Shown here one piece after another: positions 50,689-59,799 of a DNA stretch of 64,000 nt (the first letter of the stretch is position 1; every line of letters begins with the position of its first letter). Source of the stretch: Acetobacter indonesiensis (GTDB lineage Bacteria; Pseudomonadota; Alphaproteobacteria; Acetobacterales; Acetobacteraceae); contig NZ_BAMW01000011.1 of the NCBI RefSeq assembly GCF_000963945.1, positions 1 through 64,000 on the forward strand, in the 5' to 3' direction. The position numbers and the translations under genes were made by a program. The notes below the pieces were generated by a model, which had not been told where the DNA came from, made no database searches, and saw only the letters and a program-made list of their open reading frames with translations.

Positions 50689-53361
50689 ATGACCAAGTGG
50701 ATCTATAGTTTCGGCGCTGGCCATAATGAAGGCAACGCCGGGATGCGCAATCTCCTCGGCGGCAAAGGCGCTAATCTGGCCGAAATGGCCAACATCGGCC
50801 TGCCCGTCCCCCCCGGATTTACGATTACCACAGAAGTCTGCTCAGCTTTCTACGACAATGGCCGCGCCTATCCGTCTGATCTGGAAGCACAGATTGACGC
50901 AGCAATGGCCGCTGTTGAAGATGCAATGGGGCTGCGCTTTGGTGATGCCAACGCACCGCTGCTGGTGTCTGTCCGCTCTGGTGCCCGCGTTTCCATGCCG
51001 GGCATGATGGACACGGTGCTGAACCTTGGCCTGAATGATGAAACGGTTGAAGGGCTTGTCCGCTCATCGGGTGATTCCCGCTTTGCATGGGATAGCTACC
51101 GCCGCTTCATTCAGATGTATGGCTCCGTCGTGCTGGGCGTGCCGCATCACCGTTTCGAAGATATTCTTGAGCACGCCAAACGCGCGCTTGATAAGGAAGA
51201 TGACACCGCGCTGACCGCCGAAGACTGGCAGGATGTGGTCAAAGACTACAAAGCCATTGTTCTGCGTGAAACCGGCACACCTTTCCCTGAAAAACCCAAA
51301 GACCAGTTGTGGGGCGCTATTGGGGCTGTGTTCGGGTCATGGATGAACCCACGCGCCAATACCTACCGTAAACTGCATGATATCCCCGCAAGCTGGGGTA
51401 CGGCTGTTAACGTGCAGTCCATGGTGTTCGGCAACATGGGGTCTGACTGTGCGACCGGCGTCTGCTTCACGCGTGACCCGTCAACCGGTGAAAATATTTT
51501 CTACGGTGAATACCTGATCAATGCGCAGGGTGAAGACGTTGTAGCCGGTATCCGCACGCCGCAGCCAATGTCTGCCGAACGCGCAACGCCTGATCAGAAC
51601 CCGATGGAAAAGGCACTTCCTGAAGCTTACAAGGAAATGCTGAACGTCCGGTCCCTGCTTGAACGTCACTACAAGGACATGCAGGACATCGAGTTCACGG
51701 TGCAGAGCAACAAGCTCTATCTGCTTCAGACCCGTAACGGTAAGCGCACTGCGGCGGCTGCCCTGCGTATTGCCATCGACATGGCGCAGGAAGGGCTTAT
51801 CACGCAGGAAGAAGCCATTACCCGTGTGCCTCCGTCCTCGCTTGATCAGCTTCTGCATCCGATCCTTGACCCCAAGGCAGAACGTACACAGCTTGCCCGT
51901 GGCCTTCCGGCCTCCCCCGGGGCGGCAACAGGCGTAATCGCGTTCTCGGCTGAAGATGTTGAAGATCGCGCCAGCAAGGGTGAAGACGTTATTCTGGTGC
52001 GTATCGAAACGTCGCCAGAAGATGTGCATGGCATGCATGCTGCCCGCGGTGTGCTGACCACCCGTGGCGGTATGACGTCTCACGCTGCTGTGGTTGCACG
52101 TGGCATGGGCCGCGTCTGCGTGGCCGGTGCTGGCAGCATTACGGTGGATTACAAGGCGCAGACCATGTCTGTCAGTGGCCACACGCTGAAAGCTGGTGAC
52201 TGGATCACGCTGGATGGTGGCACGGGTGCCGTTTATCTGGGCCGCGTTCCGACTATTGCTCCCTCACTGTCTGGCGACTTCTCTACCCTGATGGGGTGGG
52301 CTGACTCCGTGCGTCGTCTGGGTATTCGCGCCAACGCTGAAACACCGGAAGATGCCGAAACCGCCCGCCGCTTCGGCGCGGAAGGGATTGGCCTGTGCCG
52401 TACCGAACATATGTTCTTCGGCCCGGACCGTATTGGCCATGTGCGCCAGATGATCATGGCGGAAGACAGTGCAGCACGTGCGCGTGCCATTGATGCGCTG
52501 CTGCCCTTCCAGCGTGATGACTTCACGGCGCTGTTCCGTATTATGGCCGGTCTGCCTGTCACCATCCGTCTGCTTGACCCGCCGCTGCATGAGTTCCTGC
52601 CGCATGGGGAAGCAGAACTGAAGGAAGTGGCTGCGGCTCTTGGTCAGGATGTTGAAACGCTGCGGGCCCGTCGGTCAGCTCTGTCTGAATCCAACCCGAT
52701 GCTGGGCCATCGTGGCTGCCGCCTTGGCATCAGCCACCCGGAAATCTACGCCATGCAGGTCCGTGCCATTACGGAAGCTGCCCTGGCCGTTTCCAAGGAA
52801 ACAGGCAAGCAGGTTATTCCTGAAATCATGATCCCACTGGTGGGCACCAAGGCAGAACTTGACCTTGTGCGCAAAGCCAGCGAAGCCGTGATTGCCAACG
52901 TGCTTGAAGAACAGAAAGCTGAACTGACCTATCTGATCGGCACCATGATCGAGCTGCCGCGTGCTGCCATCACGGCTGACCAGATTGCTGAAAGTGCAGA
53001 TTTCTTCTCCTTCGGCACAAACGACCTGACGCAGACGGCCCTTGGTCTTTCCCGTGATGATGCCGGGTCATTCCTGCCATCTTACGTGGAAAAAGGTCTG
53101 CTGCCGCAGGATCCGTTCATTTCCATCGACCGCGAAGGCGTGGGTGGTCTGGTGCGGATGGGCGTTGAAAAAGGCCGTGCCACGAAACCGGGCCTCAAGC
53201 TTGGGATTTGCGGTGAACATGGGGGCGACCCACTGTCCATTTCCTTCTTTGAAGAAGTCGGGCTTGATTATGTCTCCTGCTCGCCCTTCCGTGTGCCTGT
53301 TGCGCGCCTTGCCAGCGCGCAGGCTGCCCTTGCAGCCCGCCGCAATGCGGTGAAAGCCTAA
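50689..53361 (+). CDS. ppdK: Pyruvate, phosphate dikinase
   Basis: An 890-residue enzyme interconverting pyruvate, ATP and Pi with PEP, AMP and PPi. N-terminal ATP-grasp domain (LGGKGANLAEMANIGLPVPP), phospho-His domain TRGGMTSHAAVVARGMGRVC with His465 as carrier and Thr463 as the regulatory site, and PEP/pyruvate TIM barrel with SFGTNDLTQTALG and Cys841 in GICGEHGGDP. In acetic acid bacteria it lets cells make PEP from lactate or pyruvate. Start ATG 50689 precedes KWIYSFG, where homology begins. The regulator gene follows. Confidence 0.97.
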   Translation: MTKWIYSFGAGHNEGNAGMRNLLGGKGANLAEMANIGLPVPPGFTITTEVCSAFYDNGRAYPSDLEAQIDAAMAAVEDAMGLRFGDANAPLLVSVRSGARVSMPGMMDTVLNLGLNDETVEGLVRSSGDSRFAWDSYRRFIQMYGSVVLGVPHHRFEDILEHAKRALDKEDDTALTAEDWQDVVKDYKAIVLRETGTPFPEKPKDQLWGAIGAVFGSWMNPRANTYRKLHDIPASWGTAVNVQSMVFGNMGSDCATGVCFTRDPSTGENIFYGEYLINAQGEDVVAGIRTPQPMSAERATPDQNPMEKALPEAYKEMLNVRSLLERHYKDMQDIEFTVQSNKLYLLQTRNGKRTAAAALRIAIDMAQEGLITQEEAITRVPPSSLDQLLHPILDPKAERTQLARGLPASPGAATGVIAFSAEDVEDRASKGEDVILVRIETSPEDVHGMHAARGVLTTRGGMTSHAAVVARGMGRVCVAGAGSITVDYKAQTMSVSGHTLKAGDWITLDGGTGAVYLGRVPTIAPSLSGDFSTLMGWADSVRRLGIRANAETPEDAETARRFGAEGIGLCRTEHMFFGPDRIGHVRQMIMAEDSAARARAIDALLPFQRDDFTALFRIMAGLPVTIRLLDPPLHEFLPHGEAELKEVAAALGQDVETLRARRSALSESNPMLGHRGCRLGISHPEIYAMQVRAITEAALAVSKETGKQVIPEIMIPLVGTKAELDLVRKASEAVIANVLEEQKAELTYLIGTMIELPRAAITADQIAESADFFSFGTNDLTQTALGLSRDDAGSFLPSYVEKGLLPQDPFISIDREGVGGLVRMGVEKGRATKPGLKLGICGEHGGDPLSISFFEEVGLDYVSCSPFRVPVARLASAQAALAARRNAVKA

Positions 53362-53363
53362 CG

Positions 53364-53395
53364 AAAAGGGCCGCTCCGCAAGGGGCGGCCTTTTT
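53364..53395 (+). terminator. Terminator between ppdK and its regulator
   Basis: AAGGGCCGC pairs with GGGCGGCCTT, then TTTTT. It lies 3 bases after the ppdK stop, so the regulator may be expressed at a lower level by read-through. Confidence 0.75.
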
Positions 53396-53410
53396 CAAAA
53401 CTGAACGATC

Positions 53411-54238
53411 ATGAACCAGAAATCTCTGACCCTTCATCTTGTCTCTGAAGCCACCGGCCAGACGCTTGATTCCGTTGCCCGTGCCTGCATTGCGCAATTT
53501 CCCAACACTGATGTGCGGCTCCGTCACTGGAACCTTATCCGCTCGCGCCTTCAGCTTCGCCGTGTGCTGCGTCACATTGCGCTAGACCGTGGGCCTGTCA
53601 TGTCCTCGCTGACTGACCCTGCCCTTCAGGCAGATATGGAAGCAGGATGTGCCAGCATGCAGGTGCGCCTGCTGGACGTTCTGGATAACGCCATGAAATT
53701 CCTCTCTAACGAAACAGGGGAAGAAGCAACGCGGCATCCGGGTGGCCAGTACATCATGGATGAAAATTACTACCAGCGTATTGAAGCCATGCACTACGTT
53801 CTGGCCCATGATGACGGGCAGGAAACAAACGGGCTGAGCGAAGCGGATGTTGTTCTGGTCGGGGTTTCCCGTGTTTCCAAAACGCCGACCTGTTTTTATC
53901 TGGCTAATCGGGGCATCAAAGCGGCCAACGTGCCCTTGGTCATGGGTATTGAACCGCCACCTGCGCTGTTTTCCATCAAACGCCCGGTTATTGGCTTAAC
54001 CATTGAACCGGAAACCTTGATTGAAATTCGCCGTACCCGTCTGTCGCAGATGATTCCGTCCGGGCACCGTCATGATCCGGCTGCGGAATACGCTTATATT
54101 GATCTGGAAAAAGTGCAGGAAGAACTGCGTTGGGCCCGTCGGCTTTGCCGGCACCATAACTGGCCGGTGATTGACGTCACCCGCCGGTCGATTGAAGAAA
54201 CATCAGCTTCTATTCTGGAACTGATTGAAAGCCCCTAA
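53411..54238 (+). CDS. Pyruvate, phosphate dikinase regulatory protein (PDRP/PpsR, DUF299)
   Basis: A 275-residue bifunctional kinase/pyrophosphorylase. N-terminal LTLHLVSEATGQTLDSVARA; P-loop-like GVSRVSKTPTCFYLANRGI at residues 151-169, the family's hallmark; C-terminal EYAYIDLEKVQEELRWARRL and PVIDVTRRSIEETSASIL. It inactivates PPDK by ADP-dependent phosphorylation of the Thr two residues before the catalytic His and reactivates it with Pi. Adjacent ppdK has that Thr (463), so it is the target, not PEP synthase. Confidence 0.92.
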   Translation: MNQKSLTLHLVSEATGQTLDSVARACIAQFPNTDVRLRHWNLIRSRLQLRRVLRHIALDRGPVMSSLTDPALQADMEAGCASMQVRLLDVLDNAMKFLSNETGEEATRHPGGQYIMDENYYQRIEAMHYVLAHDDGQETNGLSEADVVLVGVSRVSKTPTCFYLANRGIKAANVPLVMGIEPPPALFSIKRPVIGLTIEPETLIEIRRTRLSQMIPSGHRHDPAAEYAYIDLEKVQEELRWARRLCRHHNWPVIDVTRRSIEETSASILELIESP

Positions 54239-54307
54239 GCAGCTTTCAGGAAAGCACACAGTTTGGCTGATGAGCCGTGAGCGTGATGCTTTCATGCTCC
54301 GAATAAT

Positions 54308-54343
54308 AAAAAAGGCGACCTGCCAAAACAGGTCGCCTTTTTT
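54308..54343. terminator. Strong bidirectional terminator
   Basis: AAAAAAGGCGACCTG pairs perfectly with CAGGTCGCCTTTTTT across a CCAAAA loop. It separates the PDRP gene from the convergent small secreted protein gene. Confidence 0.92.
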
Positions 54344-54366
54344 AGTGGTTTAAGCAGACGTCACCG

Positions 54367-54741
54367 TCAGTCATCCGCCATTTCACTGGCATCCAGACGC
54401 TGCACACGCGTCACCTGCCCCTGTGCGTTGTAATAGATAATTCCGCTGCCACGACGCTGGGCATAGCCGTCTGGTCGGCCATCCGGTGTCCAGAACAGCA
54501 GACGGTTTGAATCCGCCTGTTCCTGCACTCTGTCACCCTGCGGGATAAAGCGAAATTTGGAAAAATCCTTATGCGCTTTCGGCAGAGGGGGCTTGGCGGC
54601 CAGCTTATGCATATCCGGGCCTTTGCTGCCTTCCTCATCATCGCCCTCATCAGCCAGAGCAGGCGTGACAGACATAACCGGCAGGGCAACAGCCCATAGG
54701 CCAACAGCCAGAACACACCCCTTACGGAACCACTGCGCCAT
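54367..54741 (-). CDS. Hypothetical secreted protein
   Basis: A 124-residue protein I do not recognise. It has a signal peptide (KGCVLAVGLWAVALPVMSVT, cleavage probably after PALA), an acidic stretch (DEGDDEEGSK), then a small domain with KFRFIPQGDRVQEQ and an aromatic/basic end RRGSGIIYYNAQGQVTRVQR. It probably acts in the periplasm or at the cell surface. Stands alone between two terminator regions. Confidence 0.75.
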   Translation of the reverse strand: MAQWFRKGCVLAVGLWAVALPVMSVTPALADEGDDEEGSKGPDMHKLAAKPPLPKAHKDFSKFRFIPQGDRVQEQADSNRLLFWTPDGRPDGYAQRRGSGIIYYNAQGQVTRVQRLDASEMADD

Positions 54742-54857
54742 AACGCCTTACTCTCCCCGTTCCCTGCTCAATATGTAAGCCTGACGATATGTGCCTGTTT
54801 TTCAACTACGGTGCAATCTTGTGCAACGCGCAACACCGAGACTAAGGACTGGTGCCC

Positions 54858-55388
54858 TTACGCCGTCTTCTCCAGTGTCTGATAAATGGTTGCCAGCTTG
54901 TCCTGTGCAAACAGGCTGATCTCATTCAACGCCGTTGCGATCTCAACTTCCGGTTCGTAACGCAGGCGCTGTTCAAGCGCTTTCATAATTTCCGCACTGG
55001 TCCGCCCTTCGGCATATATGACAAACGGCATATCAAACCGTTCCTGATACGCTTTATTCAGCGAGCGGAACTGGGCAAATTCTTCTGGTGATAATCGACC
55101 AAGCCCAGCGGGAGCCTCATTACCGTTCGGAAAAACGGGGGCATCCGGCGCTGCTGCCAGAAATTGCTCCAAACCGGGGTACGCCCGAATAACGCGAATA
55201 CGGGCTCCCTCCGGCGCGCCGCGCACCATTGCGTTCAGAGTGGTGTGCAATGTGCTGGCATCCGCAAACGGCCGACAGGCATAGGCTTCCTCAGCCGCCC
55301 ATTCTGCATTTTGATAAACCGAACCAAAGGTCGCGATAAATGTTTCGCGTTTCATGGCGTTAATGGTGATGATTACCGATTCAGTCAT
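54858..55388 (-). CDS. OHCU decarboxylase family protein (UraD-like)
   Basis: A 176-residue helical protein with the UraD pattern: FGSVYQNAEWAAEEAYACRP, then RVIRAYPGLEQFLAA, GLGRLSPEEFAQFRSLNKAY, RFDMPFVIYAEGRTSAEIM and EQRLRYEPEVEIATALNEIS. UraD decarboxylates OHCU to S-allantoin in urate breakdown. The catalytic His of the family (H-P-D/E-L) is Tyr70 here (RAYPGL), while the Glu (NEAPAGL, Glu91) and Arg (EQRL) are kept. No other urate genes are near, so the true reaction is uncertain. Start 55388; M12 is an alternative. Confidence 0.75.
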   Translation of the reverse strand: MTESVIITINAMKRETFIATFGSVYQNAEWAAEEAYACRPFADASTLHTTLNAMVRGAPEGARIRVIRAYPGLEQFLAAAPDAPVFPNGNEAPAGLGRLSPEEFAQFRSLNKAYQERFDMPFVIYAEGRTSAEIMKALEQRLRYEPEVEIATALNEISLFAQDKLATIYQTLEKTA

Positions 55389-55624
55389 TCATGCCCCGCT
55401 TCCATCATGCTTCACGCTACAGGACCGCTCGGTCGCTCGTTGCCTTAAGCTTTATACATCGCCAGATAAACCGATAGACACTCTGCCCCAGTGCAGACGT
55501 TCATTCTAGCAGAGAATAAACGCGGGACGTACTTGTCCGTTCACGCAGAAACCCCAATGGCGCGATGTCTGGCTTCTTACGGGTATGGCTTGTCGGCCAC
55601 CGGGTGCAGACTTTATATGCAGGC

Positions 55625-56221
55625 ATGACAGAGACACTGATCGGCCCGTTTCAGCTTGAAAAAGACATTCGCAAAAGCCGCTTTCTGGCGCGTGCGTTGC
55701 CTGTTCACAGCGCGGAAGAAGCCGATGCCTTTATTGCGGGGATAGAAAGAGCAGAACCGGAAGCCACGCATCACTGCTGGGCGTGGCAAATTGGCCCGCT
55801 ATGCCGATGCCACGATGCAGGCGAGCCTTCCGGCACGGCAGGTCGCCCTATTTTGGGGGTTATTACGGCCCAGAAGCTTGATTTTGTGGTGGTCGTAGTG
55901 TCGCGCTGGTTTGGCGGGGTCAAACTGGGGGCGGGTGGCCTGATACGCGCTTATGCAGGCACGGCCGCAGAATGTCTGCGTGAAGCCCCAAAAGAACCGA
56001 TTATTGAGCGCGTTACCCTGACCTTCCACATCCCGTTTTCTCTGCTGGCCATTATACAGGCCCGGTTGCAGGAATGGGGGCTGGACGCTGGCACGCCGGA
56101 ATACGACGCTACAGGTGCACAATTCCTACTGACCCTGCCCGCCGACCAGCAGCAGGACATGACAAACCGCCTGATGGATCTAACAAGCGGCCAGACCAGC
56201 GTTTCAGTTGTGGAAGACTAG
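55625..56221 (+). CDS. YigZ/IMPACT family protein
   Basis: A protein of 198 residues with the UPF0029/IMPACT N-terminal domain: LEKDIRKSRFLARALPVHSA, HHCWAWQIGPLCRCHDAGEPSG (here split by unusual Cys residues), TAGRPILGVITAQ and VVVSRWFGGVKLGAGGLIRAY. A DUF1949 domain follows from about residue 135. The molecular role in bacteria is unclear; IMPACT relatives regulate Gcn2 in eukaryotes. I start at ATG 55625 because homology begins there; the frame extends to 55565. Confidence 0.88.
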   Translation: MTETLIGPFQLEKDIRKSRFLARALPVHSAEEADAFIAGIERAEPEATHHCWAWQIGPLCRCHDAGEPSGTAGRPILGVITAQKLDFVVVVVSRWFGGVKLGAGGLIRAYAGTAAECLREAPKEPIIERVTLTFHIPFSLLAIIQARLQEWGLDAGTPEYDATGAQFLLTLPADQQQDMTNRLMDLTSGQTSVSVVED

Positions 56222-56299
56222 CACGTCTAGCGCAGGGAAAAGTCCCTACGCAGCGCTACGGCCAAAGTGCCGCAGCTTTCTAACTCAAGACAGGCCGCA

Positions 56300-56698
56300 T
56301 CAGCGCGGCGTGACCCATCCGTTGCCTGTTGCATCACCCATCTGGCCAGAACCATAAGGACCACTGCTTTGATAGGCAGACCCATAACGGGACAGATCAG
56401 ACCCTGTTACGGCGTCACGATGCACTTTAGCCAGATGGTCCGGGTCATCCCCATGGTTGAACTCCATGGACGGAGCATCCTGATACCCCGGTGGCAGGTT
56501 ACGGTGCCCGTGAACAGTCTGCTTTTCAGTCGATTTGCTGTTCTGGGATGAACCGTACGCCGCAGACCCTTCCCCAAAGGAAATGTTGTTGTCTGGCGTC
56601 AGGGCCGGATCAGCATAGGCAGAAAAGCCGGACAGCAGGCTGGCACCCAGGCCAAGCCCAGCCAGCAGCAAGAAAGATGGTTTACGCAGTTGCGCCAT
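56300..56698 (-). CDS. Hypothetical secreted low-complexity protein
   Basis: A 132-residue protein I do not recognise. Signal peptide at residues 1-29 (RKPSFLLLAGLGLGASLLSG, cleavage likely after AYA). The mature part is Gly/Ser/Tyr/Asp-rich and polar (SAAYGSSQNSKSTEKQ, SGPYGSGQMGDATGNG), probably disordered. It lies convergent to the YigZ gene and divergent from aroG. Confidence 0.7.
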   Translation of the reverse strand: MAQLRKPSFLLLAGLGLGASLLSGFSAYADPALTPDNNISFGEGSAAYGSSQNSKSTEKQTVHGHRNLPPGYQDAPSMEFNHGDDPDHLAKVHRDAVTGSDLSRYGSAYQSSGPYGSGQMGDATGNGWVTPR

Positions 56699-57110
56699 TG
56701 CGCGTCACCCCGCGGAAAAAATTGACCTCAACCCACACCCTCACAGCGTGATGCAGGCGGCAAGCAGACAGTATCGCACCAACTCACGGAAAAATCCAAT
56801 GAGGGATGAGACTCCCCCACATCCGGCCTGCATATCCCGTTATGATGTTGATATTATTACTGGTTCAGCATGAGGAATGCAGGGGATAACGAGCATGGTG
56901 TGGGCATACCGTGCAAGCAAGCCGCTTATTCACTTTACGCATTGCCTGCATGTTCGTTGCGTTCAAAGGCGCATTGCAGGAACAAAATTTGCGTATTGCA
57001 GGTAATTTAGACATAAAGGCAGCCCTTTTGCGCCTTCAGGCGTTAGAGGGTGTTTTTCTTTTTACTGACAACCCATCTTCCAGACAGATAGAACTGACAG
57101 GATCAATTCA
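56699..57110. other. Upstream region of aroG with possible attenuator
   Basis: About 412 bases between the small secreted protein and aroG. A hairpin at 57023-57050 with CCCT/AGGG and CGCC/GGCG stems around a small internal loop is followed by TGTTTTTCTTTTT (57051-57063). It ends about 47 bases before the aroG start. A 67-codon frame (56911-57114) with no similarity runs through it. Otherwise nothing recognisable. Confidence 0.4.
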
Positions 57111-58490
57111 ATGAGTTCCTCGCTCGCCCAGCCCCGCCCGACGTCTGCTACCTGGATGCCGGATAGCTGGCGTTCGTTTCCTGTCAAACAGATGCCAACC
57201 TATCCAGACGCCGCAGCCCTGAAGGCTGTTGAAGACCGTCTGCACGTTTATCCGCCACTGGTGTTTGCCGGGGAAGTACGTCGCCTACGTAACCAGTTGG
57301 CTCAGGCATCAAAAGGGCAGGCCTTCGTGTTGCAGGGTGGTGCCTGCGCTGAAAGCTTCAGCGAATTCAAGGCCGATGTAGTACGCGACACCTTCCGTGT
57401 GCTGCTGCAAATGGCTGTTGTGCTGACATTTGGCGCAAAAGTACCAGTGGTTAAACTGGGCCGCATGGCAGGACAGTTTGCCAAACCCCGCTCATCCGAC
57501 ATGGAAACCGTGAACGGTGTCAGCCTGCCGTCCTATCGCGGGGATATCATCAACGGGCCTGAATTTACGGCAGAAGCCCGTATTCCTGACCCCGCACGCA
57601 TGGAAACAGGGTATTTTCAGTCAGCGGGCATTCAGAATCTTCTGCGGGCGTTCTCACGCGGTGGGTATGCCAACCTTCATGAAGTCCACCGTTGGAACCT
57701 TGGCTTCGTTGAACGTTCCCCGCTGGCAAACCGCTACCGGGTGATGGCAGAACGGATTGGGGAAACCCTGTCCTTCATGCAGGCATGCGGTATTGACGCG
57801 GCCTCTGCCCCGCAGGTTGATGAAACCGAATTCTACACCTCGCACGAAGCGCTGCTGCTGCCTTACGAACAGGCACTGACCCGCGTCGATTCCACATCTG
57901 GTGAATGGTATGATTGTTCAGCCCATTTCATCTGGATTGGGGACCGCACGCGTCAGCCCGATGGAGCGCATGTTGAATTTCTGCGTGGGGTACGCAATCC
58001 GCTAGGGATCAAGGTTGGGCCAACCACCACGGTTGAAGACCTTGAAAAGCTGCTGGAAATCCTGAACCCGACTGATGAAGCTGGCCGTATCACCCTGATT
58101 TCCCGCATGGGTGCGGACAAGATTGAAAAACACCTGCCCCCGTTGATGCGCGCCGTCAAAGCAACAGGGCGCACCGTAACGTGGCTGACCGACCCCATGC
58201 ACGGCAACACCATCTCCACCACCCAGAAGGTGAAGACACGGTCATTTGATGCCATCATGACGGAAGTCAAAGGCTTCTTTAACGCCTGCGCATCTGAAGG
58301 TGTGCATGCTGGCGGTGTGCATATTGAAATGACCGGCCAGAACGTGACTGAATGCGTGGGCGGTGCCCATTGCCTGACGGAATCTGATCTGGCTGACCGT
58401 TACGAAACCTTCTGTGACCCCCGCCTGAACGCGGAACAGTCGCTGGAACTCGCCTTCCTGATGGCTGAAGAACTGACGGGCAAACGATAA
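57111..58490 (+). CDS. 3-deoxy-7-phosphoheptulonate synthase, class II
   Basis: A 459-residue class II (plant/AroH-type) DAHP synthase, the first step of the shikimate pathway. [19 protein letters not shown] opens the fold; [19 protein letters not shown] and [20 protein letters not shown] are the PEP/metal site; [37 protein letters not shown] and [19 protein letters not shown] complete the active site. All key residues look intact. A class II enzyme here suggests regulation unlike the E. coli isozymes. Confidence 0.95.
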   Translation: MSSSLAQPRPTSATWMPDSWRSFPVKQMPTYPDAAALKAVEDRLHVYPPLVFAGEVRRLRNQLAQASKGQAFVLQGGACAESFSEFKADVVRDTFRVLLQMAVVLTFGAKVPVVKLGRMAGQFAKPRSSDMETVNGVSLPSYRGDIINGPEFTAEARIPDPARMETGYFQSAGIQNLLRAFSRGGYANLHEVHRWNLGFVERSPLANRYRVMAERIGETLSFMQACGIDAASAPQVDETEFYTSHEALLLPYEQALTRVDSTSGEWYDCSAHFIWIGDRTRQPDGAHVEFLRGVRNPLGIKVGPTTTVEDLEKLLEILNPTDEAGRITLISRMGADKIEKHLPPLMRAVKATGRTVTWLTDPMHGNTISTTQKVKTRSFDAIMTEVKGFFNACASEGVHAGGVHIEMTGQNVTECVGGAHCLTESDLADRYETFCDPRLNAEQSLELAFLMAEELTGKR

Positions 58491-58596
58491 AACCAGTTAG
58501 CGGGTTTTACATCACAGAACCGGGGGGTGCCTTTACCGCACCGCCCGGAACCCCCATCATCCAGACAACCTGAACCGCAATGGAGTTGAAACTAGG

Positions 58597-59799
58597 ATGG
58601 TGCAGCCTTTTAACGGCGTAGAAACGCCCGGCCTGTCCACGGCCAGTTCGTCCGCTCCACTTTCTGACGCTGTTATCACGGCCCGAACGGATTCCTATTT
58701 TAACCGCACCAAGCAGATTGTCTCCCGCTTTGGCGACTGCGAGGTAACTTACGCGTTCTTCATCCGCCGTCCCGTTATTTCCGCCCCCGGCCTGATGCTG
58801 GAATGGCTGAAAAACGTTATGGCAGAACGCAACAGCCCCTACACTGTTGAAGTGGCTCACCCTGAAGGTGAATGGGTGGGGGCCGGTGAACCACTGGTTT
58901 ACATTACCGGTTCCTTCACACATCTGGCTGATCTGGAAACGCTGCTGCTGCAAAAGCTGGGGAGCCCCTGCGTTGCGGCCCACAGAGCGTATCAGATTGC
59001 CCTTTCCCTGCCCCATACCAAATTTCTGGCCATGGATGCTCGCCACTGCGCCGGGTATGAAATGCAGGAACTGATGGCCTATGCGGCATCCGTAGGGGGA
59101 CGCGCCGCAAAGCGCGATGGGGCCATTGGTTTTATTGGCACAGCAAATGATGCTGTGGCTCCATTTTTTGGTAGCACCCACGGTTACGGCACAATGCCCC
59201 ATGCGCTGATTGGCTATGCCGGGTCCACCGTCCGTGCGGCAGAGATGTTCCATGACCTGTATCCCGATACGGATCTGGTGGTGCTGGTTGATTATTTTGG
59301 CAAGGAAGTGACCGATGCGCTGGCCGTATGCCGCCGGTTCCCAGAACTGGCGGCCCAAGGCAGTCTGGCCGTGCGGCTTGATACGCATGGCGGCCGGTTT
59401 CTGGAAGGGCTGACCACGCAGGAATCCTACGCAGTACTGGACCGTCACGCACCTGATGCCCTGCGTCGCTACCGTTCTGATTCCGAACTGCGGTATCTGA
59501 TCGGCACAGGTGTCTCGGCCGCTGCCGTGTGGCGGATGCGCGATATGCTGGATGAAGGTGGTTTTCCGCATGTCAAAATTATTGCGTCATCCGGTTTTGG
59601 CGTAACCAAATGCGCCTGCATGGCTGACGCCCATGCCCCTATTGATGTTGTGGGCACAGGCTCCTTCATTCCTGATTTATGGAACGAAACCTACGCAACG
59701 GCCGATATTATTTCCTACAACGGCGTTGAACGCGTCAAAGTAGGGCGTGAGTTCCTGCTCCCGTCCCAGCGCAAAACACAGAAAGGCTCTGCTGAATGA
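58597..59799 (+). CDS. Nicotinate phosphoribosyltransferase
   Basis: A 400-residue enzyme of the NAPRTase family, making nicotinate mononucleotide from nicotinate and PRPP in NAD salvage. LSDAVITARTDSYFNRTKQI near the N-terminus, FFIRRPVISAPGLMLEWLK, LLLQKLGSPCVAAHRAYQIA and AIGFIGTANDAVAPFFGSTH, TMPHALIGYAG and VLVDYFGKEVTDALAVCRRF (nucleotide loop). The C-terminal KIIASSGFGVTKCACMADAH and DVVGTGSFIPD bind PRPP. The ATG at 58597 has no strong ribosome site, but GGAG at 58581 is near. Stop overlaps the next start. Confidence 0.88.
   Translation: MVQPFNGVETPGLSTASSSAPLSDAVITARTDSYFNRTKQIVSRFGDCEVTYAFFIRRPVISAPGLMLEWLKNVMAERNSPYTVEVAHPEGEWVGAGEPLVYITGSFTHLADLETLLLQKLGSPCVAAHRAYQIALSLPHTKFLAMDARHCAGYEMQELMAYAASVGGRAAKRDGAIGFIGTANDAVAPFFGSTHGYGTMPHALIGYAGSTVRAAEMFHDLYPDTDLVVLVDYFGKEVTDALAVCRRFPELAAQGSLAVRLDTHGGRFLEGLTTQESYAVLDRHAPDALRRYRSDSELRYLIGTGVSAAAVWRMRDMLDEGGFPHVKIIASSGFGVTKCACMADAHAPIDVVGTGSFIPDLWNETYATADIISYNGVERVKVGREFLLPSQRKTQKGSAE

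Noticed and set aside
56911..57114. 67-codon plus-strand frame directly before the DAHP synthase gene
   Set aside because: It overlaps the start of the next gene by ATGA but runs through the possible attenuator, has no ribosome site and no similarity. A leader peptide role is only a guess.
58507..59571. 354-codon open frame on the minus strand, opposite nicotinate phosphoribosyltransferase
   Set aside because: Antisense to a clear enzyme gene; no recognisable motif or ribosome site.
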